A DNA stretch of 64,000 nt from Lineus longissimus (Eukaryota; Nemertea; Pilidiophora; Heteronemertea; Lineidae), in contig NC_088309.1 of the NCBI RefSeq assembly GCF_910592395.1, positions 3,350,501 through 3,414,500 of the forward strand, in the 5' to 3' direction. This document shows, one piece after another, positions 30,382 through 43,397 of the stretch. Below the pieces are notes generated by a model that made no database searches, had not been told where the DNA came from, and worked only from the letters and a program-made list of their open reading frames with translations. The position numbers were made by a program, and so were the translations under genes. Every line of letters starts with the position of its first letter. Position 1 is the first letter of the stretch.

Positions 30382-33300
30382 ATGAGTTCAAACGTCAAAA
30401 CTGCCAGTAGTGGCAAAAAGAAAGGCGGTGGTTTTCTGGCCAGGCAAGCAAAAGCAAAGACAGAGAAAAACCAAGTGACAGAAGAGGAACTGCTGCAGAG
30501 AGATTCAATAAGTCCTGATGATGTTCTCAAATTACATAAGATTTCAGAAAGTAAGGATCTGTCATGGAAGTCATGTGCTAGTTCTCTGTACTGTTTAGGA
30601 TCTTTTGTATCGTGTTTACTTTGATGACATCATGATTACTAACTACTAGCTTGATCTGCTTTGACCTTTTTGCCTTGGCTTTTTGTGTTGTACTTGCAAT
30701 GGCATGGCCAGGCACATGGCCATGGACCATATGAGGATGTCCATATCCATAGGCTAGCTATTCTTTATCTGTTTTCTCAATTCCAATTTCATTTCCAGTT
30801 TTTGTAATGTTGTACCGATATTTCTATTATCGAGAACGTCTTTTCATATTCGTACACATATCATATGGCCACGTTTTCACTGGAGAGTTGGAAAAATTGT
30901 AAATGTGCAGCACCGATGTGACCTAGCATTCAATACTGATATCATACCACTATCGGCACTAACGTTGCGCAATATGATAACGCACAATCTTCTCACGACA
31001 TAGCAATACAACATTGCGCAACATTACCAGTCAGGTGGCTGTGCAGATAAAACAGACCGATATATAGTCTTGAGTTGGTAAATCGGACAATTCATACATG
31101 TTGGGGCTAGATATATACATACATGTAGATGTTGGTTCATGTCATTAATCACAGAAAAAAATTATTCATATTCCAATTTAGAATTCTGCGTGGAGGTTAT
31201 GAATCATTATTGATGTCACCTTGACAACTGTTTTTTCTGGTGAGAGAGTGCTAACAATAACAAGTAGTCATGGAAACGTCCACTTGGTGTCTCACACCAG
31301 ACACAGCATGAATGCTTTGATCTACATCGTGGCTGGGTGCTGGGTGCCACTAGCAATGAAATGTTTTATTGAACTTGCATCTTAGCTTACATTGTGCATC
31401 GAAATTCATCTTGTATTTTGTTTATTTTCATTATTAGGTCGTTTATGGTTCTATTCTGTAAAGAAAATTAGGTTATGAAACTCTTACAAGAAAATATGTT
31501 GAAAATTGTACTCAATCATGAAGGCCTACAAAACTATGAGGGGATATTTACTTGCATGTATTTGAACCAACTACAAAAGTGGTATAAAATGAATGAATCT
31601 AATCTATTCTAAGGCCAAAGAGGCATGGTATTTGTGCAAGCTACATTGAAATCAAAGATGATTACATGTAGATGTATGACCCCACCGGCCACCAACCAGG
31701 TCTTACATTGCACAACGTCAGAAACAGACTTTCCAGATGGCTTGCCTTGCCTTGAGAATTTGACAAATTGTCCTCAAGAATGCAATTGAGATTTTCACAT
31801 GTCTTATTCCAGATTATCTGTGCCCTCCTGAGGCCAATGTATATCAGATCGACTTCACTCGATTCAAGTTAAGAGATATGGAGACCGGAACGGTATTATT
31901 TGAAGTAGCCAAACCAGCTAGTTCAGGTGAGTAGAAAAGTAACCAACCAAACAAATGTAGTTTATTGTAGAATGTTCCATGCATGAAGTAGAGAAAATTG
32001 TTGCCTTGCCCTTGCTGCATGAAGTAGAGTTTGCTGAATGAAACTTTGAAAGTGAACAAAAACTTTCATGAACTTTGCAAATGGCATACATAGAACTTAT
32101 GGTCACACACACACACGCTTTCTGATTGATAAAGCCAATTATTTGTGATGAAGAATGATATTGCTGTCAGGCTATTAAAATATTCATGAAGCTTGTGTAA
32201 TTTGTATTGAACATTAAGGCTGCCAAGTTACCGATAGATGATGTGGTACAGTCTGCATGGACACATTTTTTGTTGTTATGTATACACTAGTATTCTTTTT
32301 AATCTTGTGTGAGATTCGCATCAGAACATCGCCAGTGAGCAGAAAAAATGCATCAGTCTTGACATGAATGCATCAATTTTAAGAATATAATTGTGGAGCT
32401 GTGATCTGTCATAGTGTCAAAATAGGTCACCCCCAGCTGAGTAGTTTGGTGTTTTCACCTGACAACATCTCCCACTCCCAGCTTTGGCCAAGTGAAATCA
32501 ATAACCCGGAGTCCTTTTTGGGACATTCTGTATTTTAACAACCAGTAGTGCAACTTCCAGTTCCTCCTCCTGATAGCGAATGTTCTGACATTCTGTGGCA
32601 CATCCTGAGGATATTTATAGCGTCTGCCTCTATAACAGCTAATAGATTCTATGCCGTGTCAATAGCCCATTGATCATTAGCATGTTCAATGTCTCAAGCC
32701 CATGTTTGTCATTGCATAGATTGCTTGATCAACCAATGAACAAAGGTGACCTGTGGGCTCCCGATAGTCTTTGCTTGCGAGAAAGTCTTGAGTAGAATTT
32801 CTTGGTAACAGTATAAGTAAGGGTAATGGTAAAGATACACAGATTTGTATTGTAAACTAAAGTAAGATTTCAAATCTTTGATATGGCCAACCTATTATTC
32901 TGTCTGTGAGTTTGACTGCTAACCTGAGCAAACACGACTACCTGACTTATGGGAAGATCAGTGGCACAGTGGATAGAGTGCTCATTATCAGGAGGTCATG
33001 AGTGGCTCTCTGAAGAATCTATTGTTTTGTCTTTGTGTCCTTGAGCAAGGCACTGCAGCCTACTTCCTTCTCTCCATGCAGGAGTAAATGGGGAGCTACA
33101 ATGTAGCTGACAGAGAACGAGCTATGGGTAAATGTGAATGCCCTCCTGAGTACTGTGACTAGTGTGAGTACATTACTGCTCCCATAGACAGTCAAGGAGT
33201 ACCGGTACCACTTTAAGCTGGAATGGGTAGGCTAATATAATAGCTGGGGTAATAATGTAAAGTGCTTTGAGCAATGAAACTCCATTGGATTTTAAAGCAC

Positions 33301-35981
33301 TGTTGAAGTCTCGCTATTAAAACTATTGATTTATTTGTCATGCTTCTGATCAATACGCAGTGCCATTCACCAGATTGGAAAATTTATGCACACTGCTCAA
33401 TATAGCTCTCTAACTGAACACTGTGTGTAAATCATAAAGAAGTAATTACTGGTATCTTGTATTAAGTTCAAAGGGCAGAGAAATACATGGTAGCTCGAGG
33501 GCTGCTGTTCAGTTCTGCCAAGGTCGATATAGCTCAATAGTCAGACATCTAACAGATGAACATTGATTCATTGAAAAATAAAAAGCCAGTCTCTTTCATG
33601 TCTTTGGTGCCTACATAAGGGCAAGCATTGAATTGAAATACATTGGAACCTCCTTTGATGGACATCACTGAACAGCAGGACACCTTACCCCCTGTACTTG
33701 GATTTGGGTCCTTAGTTTAGTCATTTACATTTTGACCTTGCTATAAATCGGGCCCTCTTAGATATGTTCTGGCTCTGCATATTGAATCAAGTGTTTTTCA
33801 ATTTTATATTTTGCAGAAATTGAAGAAGAAGGTGATGTAGATACAGAGGATGTGGACCCAAATGCTGGCCGTTTTGTACGTTATCAGTTCACGTCACAAT
33901 TTCTCAAGCTCAAAACAGTTGGTGCCACGTAAGTACAGTAACTTCATTGGTTCCTTGCTGAAACTTGCCAAGAGGACACGTCCTGATCATTTTAGCAGTA
34001 ACTGCCAGGGAAAGGACGTCTTGAATTATATGATTTCCAGAGTATGGTTTACTTGTCTTGCCTGTCAAAGTAAATCACATAAATGTTCTGCTTATCTGTG
34101 GTATAATTTCCTGCGGAAACAAGTCAACTAGTAAATCTTTCCTGTCCCCATTAAAGTAATGGTCGTCAATTTAGATAAAAATCAACTAAGTTTGCCTACA
34201 ATAATATACATGTATGGTAAGCATGACTGGTTCTGGTGTAAGGACGGATTCTGAAAATTTTTGTCAGACGTGCTCATGGTGTTATAACTTTGAGTCTGGC
34301 CAAGTTTTAGCTTATGTCCACCATAACCTAAGGTGGTATATGTAGAATCATCCATCGTGGTGAATAGAATGGAATTCACATTCAGTTACATTGACTACAT
34401 GGAGGAATGGTCTAAATTATTTCACAACCTTATTCTAAAATTTGTCTTTTCAGAGTTGAATTTACCGTAGGAGACAAATCTGTGAATAAATTCCGTATGA
34501 TAGAACGACATTACTTCCGAGAGAAGCTGCTGAAGAGCTTTGATTTTGAGTTTGGCTTTTGTATACCCAACAGTAAGAATACTGTTGAACACATATATGA
34601 ATTCCCCCATCTAAATTCGGATGACAGTAAGTATTTTGGCTTCTGTGAAGTATCATCTTTAAACCTCCTTTTAAAAAGGTTATGGAGCAGCTACTCAGGG
34701 CGTACACTTTAAACAGTCATGACAGGTGTCGTCACCAGTTCTAAAGGAGCTAGGAGTTTGGCTGCACCTGACATACATGACATAGTAAGAATTGATTGCT
34801 ATCTCCAACACAAAACAAGAACACCAGTCGGCTCACTTTTTGAACAGTGTATAGAATACCAAAGTGGAATTAATGGAAGCGAATGATGTATCACGCCAAG
34901 CAGCTTTTAGAGCTGACACCATACTCAGTCATAATTTGATAGAAAAAACAACATGCAATGATTCAATTATACAATTGTGTTCTGACACTCTTTCTCTGCT
35001 ATATCTCTGTTCCCTGGAGATACTCACAATTATCGATACTTGGACTGCGCAACTTTGTACATCAACAGTTTGTGGGAAAAATAGCACTCTTGATATCTTT
35101 ATTGCCTACATGTATGCTTATACCACTATGAAATTTGATGGTACTTTGACAGAGGAAGATTTGCTTCTGATAAACAGGTTATGGCTCAGACTGAATAATG
35201 GTTTAGTCTGCCTAATCTGTTAAGAAAATATGGAAGTAACTCAGATGTTTTGAAATAGCATTGCTATTAGGAATGACCAGATGGTGTTTAACTGACAAAG
35301 ATCCTCTTTGCTTGAAAAGTATGTGGATCTGACTGACAGATAGATTTTCTGTGGAAGAGATTGCCTTTGTCTCCCTGATCTATTTAAATTTGAAAAACAG
35401 AAAATGTATCCAATATGTTTCAAAGTGCTATCAGCTGTCACTAGGGATACAAAATTTTAATCTTCAAATGTGGAGCATATGTTCCCTCTAGTCACTTAAT
35501 CTCTCATAAGCACACGAGATGTTTATTACTGCTATTGATTTGTTGAGAAAATCTACCAAATGCCAATTCAGATCTATAGTATTCCACCACAGATGTATAA
35601 AGTTCTGTTTTCGCTCCATTAACTTGGAAATGAAAGCATTTTGCATGCCATGAGGGGTGGGGTCAAGAGTACTTTCCTGGAGAAATATCTTTTAAGCTCA
35701 TCTGGCCAGGCTTATTCAATCGCAGCACTTTCTATAGCTACAGTTGCTGTCCTAAAGCACCTTTTGCATCTCCCATCTTAAAAAACATAGAAGATTATCC
35801 TGTGTGCACAGTTGCTTCAATATGCTTTCGACCTCACAAAATATCATTTCTTCTTCTCTTTGCAGTTCAAGACATGATAGACCACCCATATGAAACACGT
35901 TCTGACAGTTTCTATTTCGTAGACGATAGGCTAATAATGCACAACAAAGCTGACTATGCCTATAATGGAGGTACCCAGTAG
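30382..35981 (+). CDS. UNC119: UNC119 lipid-binding chaperone
   Basis: Five exons (30382-30550, 31813-31926, 33817-33928, 34454-34626, 35866-35981) give 227 residues in continuous frame. The conserved core is intact: [54 protein letters not shown], then [32 protein letters not shown] and the C-terminal [12 protein letters not shown] with [11 protein letters not shown]. The fold is an immunoglobulin-like beta sandwich that holds N-myristoylated cargo such as G-protein alpha subunits and ciliary proteins, releasing it through ARL2 or ARL3. The basic N-terminus ([16 protein letters not shown]) is variable in the family. The protein is similarly close to vertebrate UNC119 and UNC119B, as expected if it predates their duplication. 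The ATG at 30382 follows GCAGAA, an acceptable context. Confidence 0.97.
32953..33350 (+). repeat. tRNA-derived SINE with 3' tail
   Basis: ATCAGTGGCACAGTGGATAG is a good Pol III A box with its flanks. AGGAGGTCATGAGTGG, 30 bases on, is a decayed B box. A core follows with TGTCCTTGAGCAAGGCACTG, and then AAGTGCTTTGAGC and AAAGCACTGTTGAAG lead into an AT tail. Dispersed SINEs of marine animals share this core and tail style. It lies in the second intron of UNC119, on the same strand. Confidence 0.7.
33645..33775 (+). repeat. AGTGGAACCTC-family repeat, degraded
   Basis: ACATTGGAACCTCCTTTGAT is followed by GGACATC, CAGGACACC and a GGTCCTTAGTTTAG block, similar to the copies at 9462 and 53171. It is intronic in UNC119. 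Confidence 0.5.
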
Positions 35982-38900
35982 GCAGATTTGAGATCACATC
36001 AACAGCGGTTGAATTGACCATTCCTCCACAACCCGGCACCCCTGATGTCTTGGCATGAAACAGTCCAGTCCTTATCAAATGAGGAGAGTCATGCATCATT
36101 TTAGAAGAGTTCATGAAGTGTTAAGGGGTGTTTTTTTGGGTTGTCTTGTGTAATGTTATTATTTATTGCTGTAAATATGAAGAAAGAAAGATCTAGTCTT
36201 AACTTCTATATGATTGACTAAAATCTGTATGTCGGAGTATTAGAATGGTTCCTTCAGATATGCCTTATTCTGGCTTTGTATCTGCTAGGTTTTGCATAAA
36301 TTGGCATTAAAATTTTGTGTGAAGTCAGTTGTGAAAATGAACACGAAATCCTGTCTACTACATTGGTAGTAACCATTGTAACAGGTGATCATTTGGGGTT
36401 AGGTCACATTGAATTCTGACTTGTGTATTCTGGTAATACTGTTAGATAGCTGTGAAGTGCACACACTGACCAACTGCATAACCTGGTGAAATGGTGTGAC
36501 AGACTTGATCAGCTTACAATGCATAGTCTTACAAGTTTTCAACACAACTTATTTCCTCTCCGAAATGTCATGTTCAGCAGCCAACAATGAATAAGAAGCA
36601 TTTGAAGACTAATTTTGGTTGTACATTTTGTGTACTGCTGCTGTCCCAGCAACCCATAAATATGCATAATTCTTCCCTAACTAACTGTCAGTACCACAGG
36701 GGTCCATCTAGTCAATGTTGGATGTTTCTAAAAGAAATGAGCATGGTAGGTCAGTCTGAGGCAGTTCTAACCCCGCCACAGTTGAAAGAAAACATGTGTA
36801 AGTATTTGAATTGATGTGTGGTGACCTTATTCCTTTAGTTGTTGAGCATTGTACCCTACCAGTCTTGTCGGTTGACTGAGTGGAAGGTGGTCTTTTTGTA
36901 TGGAATGCTGTTTTGGTAGTGTGTAGATAAGACACATGGAAGTACTGATAAGAACAATATGTAAATAACTTGTACGTGTATGTAAGTTTTAACAAAAGGA
37001 CTTCTCTGCAAGTTAAAAAACAACTAAAAAATATCAATATTGTCTCGTACACATAGTCTCTTGATCTCTTAGTCTTTTTTGGGGAGCTCCTTGACAAGAA
37101 TGACTTTCAGAAGTTATTTCAAAAGTTATTTGAAAACTTCTTGTATTGATGTATTCAGGCCAAATAAGTTAATCATAGTATTTTGTGGAAGATTGATTTT
37201 GCAGGAACAGATTTAAGTTTGCTTTTGCTTTCAACATTACAAAATTAATTTCCTGGCATTCCAGTTGTGTTTATTGCCAGAGACTAACATTCGTGTCACA
37301 ATGCATTTGGTTGCCATTGGTGACATGTTCAGCTTGTGGTGATGTCATTCAATATATGACAAGTAAATGCCAGTCAAATGCAAAAGGAAATTGACATTAT
37401 AAAAATCATGAGCGCGGCATCCAGCAACTGGGTTCATTGCGCCAATCCAATGTTTCGAGGTTTTATATCAGCTGTGTATCATTAGGACTTGCTTGAGCAT
37501 TTGACTGACTTGTATAATTCCTGTGATCCTGGTCGCAGTTCACATGCAAGTGATTTTATCATGTATATTCCATCCAATAATTCAGTGTTTCATGTTCTTG
37601 CCATTCAAGACGGGTTGTAACATTCATCAATTTCCTATCAACTCAGAAAAACATCATCATTGACTCATTCAGTTAAGTGAAATTTAGAGCTATAACCAGG
37701 AGTCCCTTTATAAGTGGTCTACATCATATGAGAACATAGCAAGTAAGCCCTATTCGTCTCACCTTTGGAATCGATAATGCATGTGGCCTGTTATGACTGT
37801 AAGTATCAATTGCATGAAGTTTGCTAAAGAAAAGTGCGGGGGTTAATTGTGTCACCTCGGTAGGCTAAAACACAAACTGTTGATGAAAGAAATGTCGGGA
37901 TGGGGGGGGGGGGTGTCAATGTGTAATTCATTTTGGCTCTTTTTTGGATTTTCATTATTCTTCTTCAAGATGATGATACAGCTCCTGGTTGATTTTATGA
38001 TAGGAGTGCTTTCGTTGGTATCTTTTCATAAACAATTAATGAATTGAATTCATAGCATCTTTTCATTTGCTGTAATATTGATGAACCTGTTTGTACTTCA
38101 ATTTCCATGGCGACATTGGCTTATATTGTTGTGGTCTTTCATGTATTCAGAGCCTGATTGGTTTGTGAGTGATGAATTACTGGTACTATATATTGAAGAT
38201 CACTAAAGAAAAAAACCTCAGATTAATGCAGTTTATTCTTACATGAATTATTTCATGTGAGTGTCAGAATATGATAGCTTGAAGGGACCATAATGAATCT
38301 TGTCCTGTCTGTATATTTTGTTCATGTAATTATTTGTGCCTCCATTGTCTCGAGAAAAAGGATCTCAAAATCATTGTTCAACCTGCCATGTCAACAATGC
38401 TGCATTTGATGACTCAAGTTACCTCAAACTTGTGAAAGGGGCAAAATATATTTCAGTGTAATCGGAATGAAATTTATCATTTTCGAAAAAGATACTCTAT
38501 CTGATACATTTTTGTTGCCCGTAAAAAGCCTGTGTGAGTATAAAGTGCAGTGTTGTAATCATAGAGAACATTACCGGTACACTTTCATGAGAGTTGGATA
38601 AAAACCTTTGGGCTGAATTTCACCTCTGATCATATCCACTAAACTGGGTCCAAAGCTAAGAAGAACTGCTTAATAACACCTGCCTTGTAATCTCCACCAG
38701 AAGGAAATAAACTTTTTCATTTTGCTAAACGGCAATAAAAACTACGATCAATTTAGTGTTAGAATGATCCAGTCAAAAGAGCTTCTGTGCGATGAATAAA
38801 TAAAAAAAGGACAAGAGACATCGCACACAAGATTCATCCCAAGATTTGTATCCGACTTAAATGCTTTATTGGCTTGATTTATTTGCCTTCACACAAGAAC

Positions 38901-41900
38901 TGCCTGTGCCAGATATCATAGGTTGCTGAAATTTATACAGCAGAGAGCCTCTTTCCGTCCTTTCTGCATTCCTTTGTTGTTTGTCTGTGATTTTAACTGT
39001 ATGTTTATTCGAGATTGGCAAATCATTGGTGACACTATTTTCTGTTGTATTCCTTGTACGTAGATGTCGTTGTCACTGCTACATTTGACTGCAGAATGGC
39101 TACGTTACATCAAGCTCTGCGCTCTATGGCTGCATATAGCAAATGATGAACAATGCAGGTTGGCAGTGTTCCACTGATGTAGTGTCGTCATTTTGCTGAC
39201 CGGGGTGACATATTTGGCATCCAATATGGCGGCACTTTACATCATCTACATGTATAGATTCGTAGTGATCTACATTCAGAAAGATGCTCCTGTAACAGTT
39301 TTCTTCAAGTATCATGTTAATTAGCATGGACACATTTCACTATTAAATATGAAAGGATTTGATGATATCAACTTGTTTTGATCTCAAGATTCTTACTTTC
39401 TTAACGAATTGCTCTCATAATTAGAAGTGAGGTATGTTCTACTACTGCTATCGACTATCAAAACATTTTTTTACCCTGGTCAAATCCGAATGTGTCATTT
39501 GGCATTGAATCTCTCATGCACCATGATTGTGATAAAAAGACCTCACATTGCTAACGAAAGTCACCAATGATATGACCGATATCTCATGCTCAATCATACA
39601 GAAACAAGCAACTATTATTAGAAGTATTTTGCTAACTAGACTGTGTATATTAATATAAGTGTTTGTAATTGGTTTGTGTTTTATTTGTTGTACAGAAGTA
39701 TATAAATTAAGTGTAATTTCATTTACAGCGAAGGGTGTTAATTTGTATTTTGACCGGAATGCCCGGGATTAATTTATACATATAGTTGACCCCCGTTTTA
39801 AACCTGTGACTAAAAAAAGGTGGAGTGAGTATACATTTAATAGTACCGATAAGGTTTTGACAGTTTCTATGAAGTAATTCGCCTGAGTTGAGTTTTGAGT
39901 TATTCTGAAGTTGCCCTGGTGGCTTGTGTATGGTGTTGCAAAGAATGCATATCAAACCTGTAACAAAATGTATTTTCAATGACAGAACATTTGCAAATGG
40001 TTTCTTTTTACATTGTTGATGTTGCTGGAAAATTGACTCTTATATCTTGGTGTGGAATAAACTGATTTGAAAAGTGTTGTGGGATAATCTAAATAGCGCA
40101 GAATAGCTTGCATTCTGCGTCCTAGTGAAAAGCAATAATTAGGGATGAAAACAGATATAGGGTATATAAAAAGGCCACGGTCTCTTCAGACACTGCAAAG
40201 CCTATAATGTGCACTAATTATACTTGCATGAGGAATATTCAGGGGTCAGAGAACCTCCTGTTCTTAGGATTTCGTATTTGCAATTATATTTGTGTTGTCT
40301 GAGATTGAGGACATGAGAAATTTTGAAGGTTTTATTTAATGCCAGGCGTTCATTGTACATGTATACATTGGATTTGAGTAAGTAAAATTGTACTGTTACT
40401 AATAATTCTGATACACCCTGTATAGTAGCTTGGCCATTATGGGCACCACTATTATTGTAATTACTTAGTATTCAGGGGTACACCAACATGTGTAAAAGTT
40501 ATGTAATTCTGTTGGTCAGTCAGGTTAAATAACTTTCTGAGATTACAACAAAAAATCTTGAAGACATCGTTTGTAGATTTTTCTGATAGGTCTACTGCCA
40601 AGTGTACATTGTACTTCGCGTCTTCAGTGTGTCTTCTTTACTCACTGACTAAGTTTGATACAAAGCAAAATTATAATGTTGTCTTTAGCTTCTGTCTATT
40701 ACAATGAAATATTGTTTGTAATTTTTTAATCTAAAAAGAGGGGAACCTTCTTGACTTAACATGCTGTAAATCGCTATTGGCACAAGTTTTCATTTTGTGA
40801 TTATAGCAAAGCAGTCCAGTTGCAACGTTATTCATAGCCTGCATAATTTGTGGTTGCGTCATACATGTTATGTACTCTTATAGATTTTCTGTTACACAAA
40901 TGACACAAAAACACTGTGTGGTCTTGGTGTTAACCCCTGTCGTCCACACTACCACTCACAAAGAACCCTGTAAACACAGCATTATCACTCCACCTTAGTT
41001 ACGTCAGTGTTAACTATCTCTGTAAGAACTTTTCATACAATTGTGAATGTACAGTGCCACAAGTGTAATAAAAATATCTCTGATAATGAGAATAGTTTTT
41101 GGTCTTTGTTCTTTACATGTCTTTCAGGTCTGTCTGCCATGTTGCCACGGACTTGACCACACCCATGGGTATTAAAGTAAGGGTGCTAATTTGGATGTGG
41201 GTTCTCCATTAAAATCTTAGAATTGGTTACCGACCATCCTGATACGTCGTCACCCCTAGGAAAATATCTATATGTGTTGTCTTATCAGTTGGATAATGTG
41301 TTGTCCTGAGAAGAAAATTGCTCATCATTTTGATCTACATTGCTCATTGATTGCCCCTTGCATACAGTTAGTGCTGGACACCTTTAGTATCTTAGGATTG
41401 AGCTACCATGACGAACTGGTCTGGGATTGAGTATGAATCTGTTATATGCAGTTTAATTGCATGATATGCCGCTTTAAAGGTTGCTGTTGGATGTAGCAGT
41501 ACATGTACATCTGATTGGCTGAAAGTCCCTGTACAAATGTACACTACAGTGCCCCAAAGGTTCAGGAGAAAATTCCCGGCCGGTACTGTCTCATTATAGC
41601 TATAGTCATTTCTGAAGAACATGGGTATACAGATAAAATACTGTCCCAGAATTACAAATGGAACTTTATCACCATTTGATTCGTCTGCTCAGTTATCTAT
41701 TCGCTAGAAGATATATGTACTAATGTGATCGCCAAGGGCATGAAGACATGAAGACAGTCGGTCTCAAAGGCACAACCTGTCCTCAGTTGTGGGCAACTAT
41801 ACTGCCGAGGTTGACGGGTGTGAGTGCATACAGATGCAAGACATAGTCACAACTGCATGGCGTTGATATCAGTTGTTAAGACTGGTGTGATTGTTAGGAC

Positions 41901-42439
41901 ACCATGAAGGACAGTGAGAATAGAGCGAACTATCTGTAGTACAGTACATGGATCAAATGTACCCTCAAGGATGAGGATGGGGGAATCGAAAATTTGTCGT
42001 AATGCTAGCTTTCAAACACCATGAATACAAGGTTAACAGTTTTTTTGGAAAGAATACGGCATTACCTCAGTTAGGCAAAGGTACTTCCAAATCAGAGTTT
42101 GTCTACCCGGCGGACTTGATGGTACAGACATGGTAGATGAACCACAAGTTGAACAACCGGTCAGAGACACGACTGAAACAACTGGTCAGAGACATCTTTT
42201 TATACTGAATAGGCAAGGATTCTTTTCAATTATCACTTCCCAAGTCCCAAGCCTTATTAACAGAAAGAACAAATTTATCAAGTTTATAACTTTTTATATT
42301 TACACAGTTGTCAAATTGGTATGTACAAAATAGAACGAAGAAAGGAGTTATGTGGCCGAGACAGAGCAAAAGAATTTCCAAAAATTCATTGCATTACGTA
42401 ATGCCAATAAAAGCTACTAATCATCATGACCAAAAACAT
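35982..42439. other. Gene-poor interval between UNC119 and RSRC2
   Basis: More than 6 kb is without a recognisable exon. Its first part must be the 3' UTR of UNC119, whose end is not clear; AATAAA occurs at 38706 among other places. A run of ten G (37903-37912) and a hairpin near 40096 (CGCAGAATAGC...GCATTCTGCG) are the only local structures I see. Short frames on both strands look like chance. Confidence 0.4.
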
Positions 42440-42445
42440 TTTATT
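42440..42445 (-). terminator. RSRC2: Candidate poly(A) signal for RSRC2
   Basis: AATAAA on the minus strand lies about 950 bases past the stop at 43398. The intervening 42446-43397 shows no gene and is presumed 3' UTR. Confidence 0.4.
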
Positions 42446-43397
42446 GTACAACCAAATGGACTATTATTACTATAGAAAACTTTACAGCATTCCTAATCAA
42501 GAAACATCAACCTACATGTGTCACTGAATGATTGCAGCAACAGAATAACACTAGTGCTCTTCATTGTATCAGGAGGATCCAAGATCATCTTGAATTAAAA
42601 CACTCATTTCTGCTGCTTTACATACAACCGTTCAAACATTTTGTCGTGATTTTACAACAAAACATTTGCATTGTGTCTTGTGGGTCAGGTGTGTTGTGAA
42701 ATAACTAAGCGCTGTTGCAATCGTATCCATTGTAAACCTGGCCTAACACATAAGCATTACTACATACAGAACTCTCAAGAAGTGCTTCCACCCAGTCTTC
42801 TCCCGCTTAGTTCTTTTGACAACACAATGAAGCTACATAATATGGCATTCCTGTAACAGGTCTTCCGAGGCATGTTATAATAGACTGGCCCTAGAAGGGA
42901 AGGCCAGATAACTATTTCAACACAATATTATCAGAAGAATAACCTGCGACAGTTCTTTAATGCGGAGCACCAAATTTCTAACCAGTGACAAGCAGAGGAT
43001 CATTGCATAACACACTTCTTTTTGATGCGAAGAAATATCACTTCAGTTTACAAAGCCAACTCACCATCTGACAGGAGTTCTAAAGCTGGGGTGAACAAAA
43101 TTGTACACTCTCATGACAAAGTGTCAAAGGGTGACTATAGGCATAAGCTACGTATATGGCCCAATTGTGGTCTCCATGTGAGGGAACTGGGTCACCGAAT
43201 AGTTTCAGTGTACATTGAGATGGTGCAGACACCTATACCTTTGACTTTTAAAATCTGGTCCACCTGGTGCCTGCCAATACATGTCAGCCTCCTCTGAAAC
43301 CTTATTCGAAAAAGATATGGTCATCACAGACTGTTCTGTTCTTGGTATTTCATCAGAAATAAAGCTCTTTGAGACACCATGGTAGTGACTGGCATAA

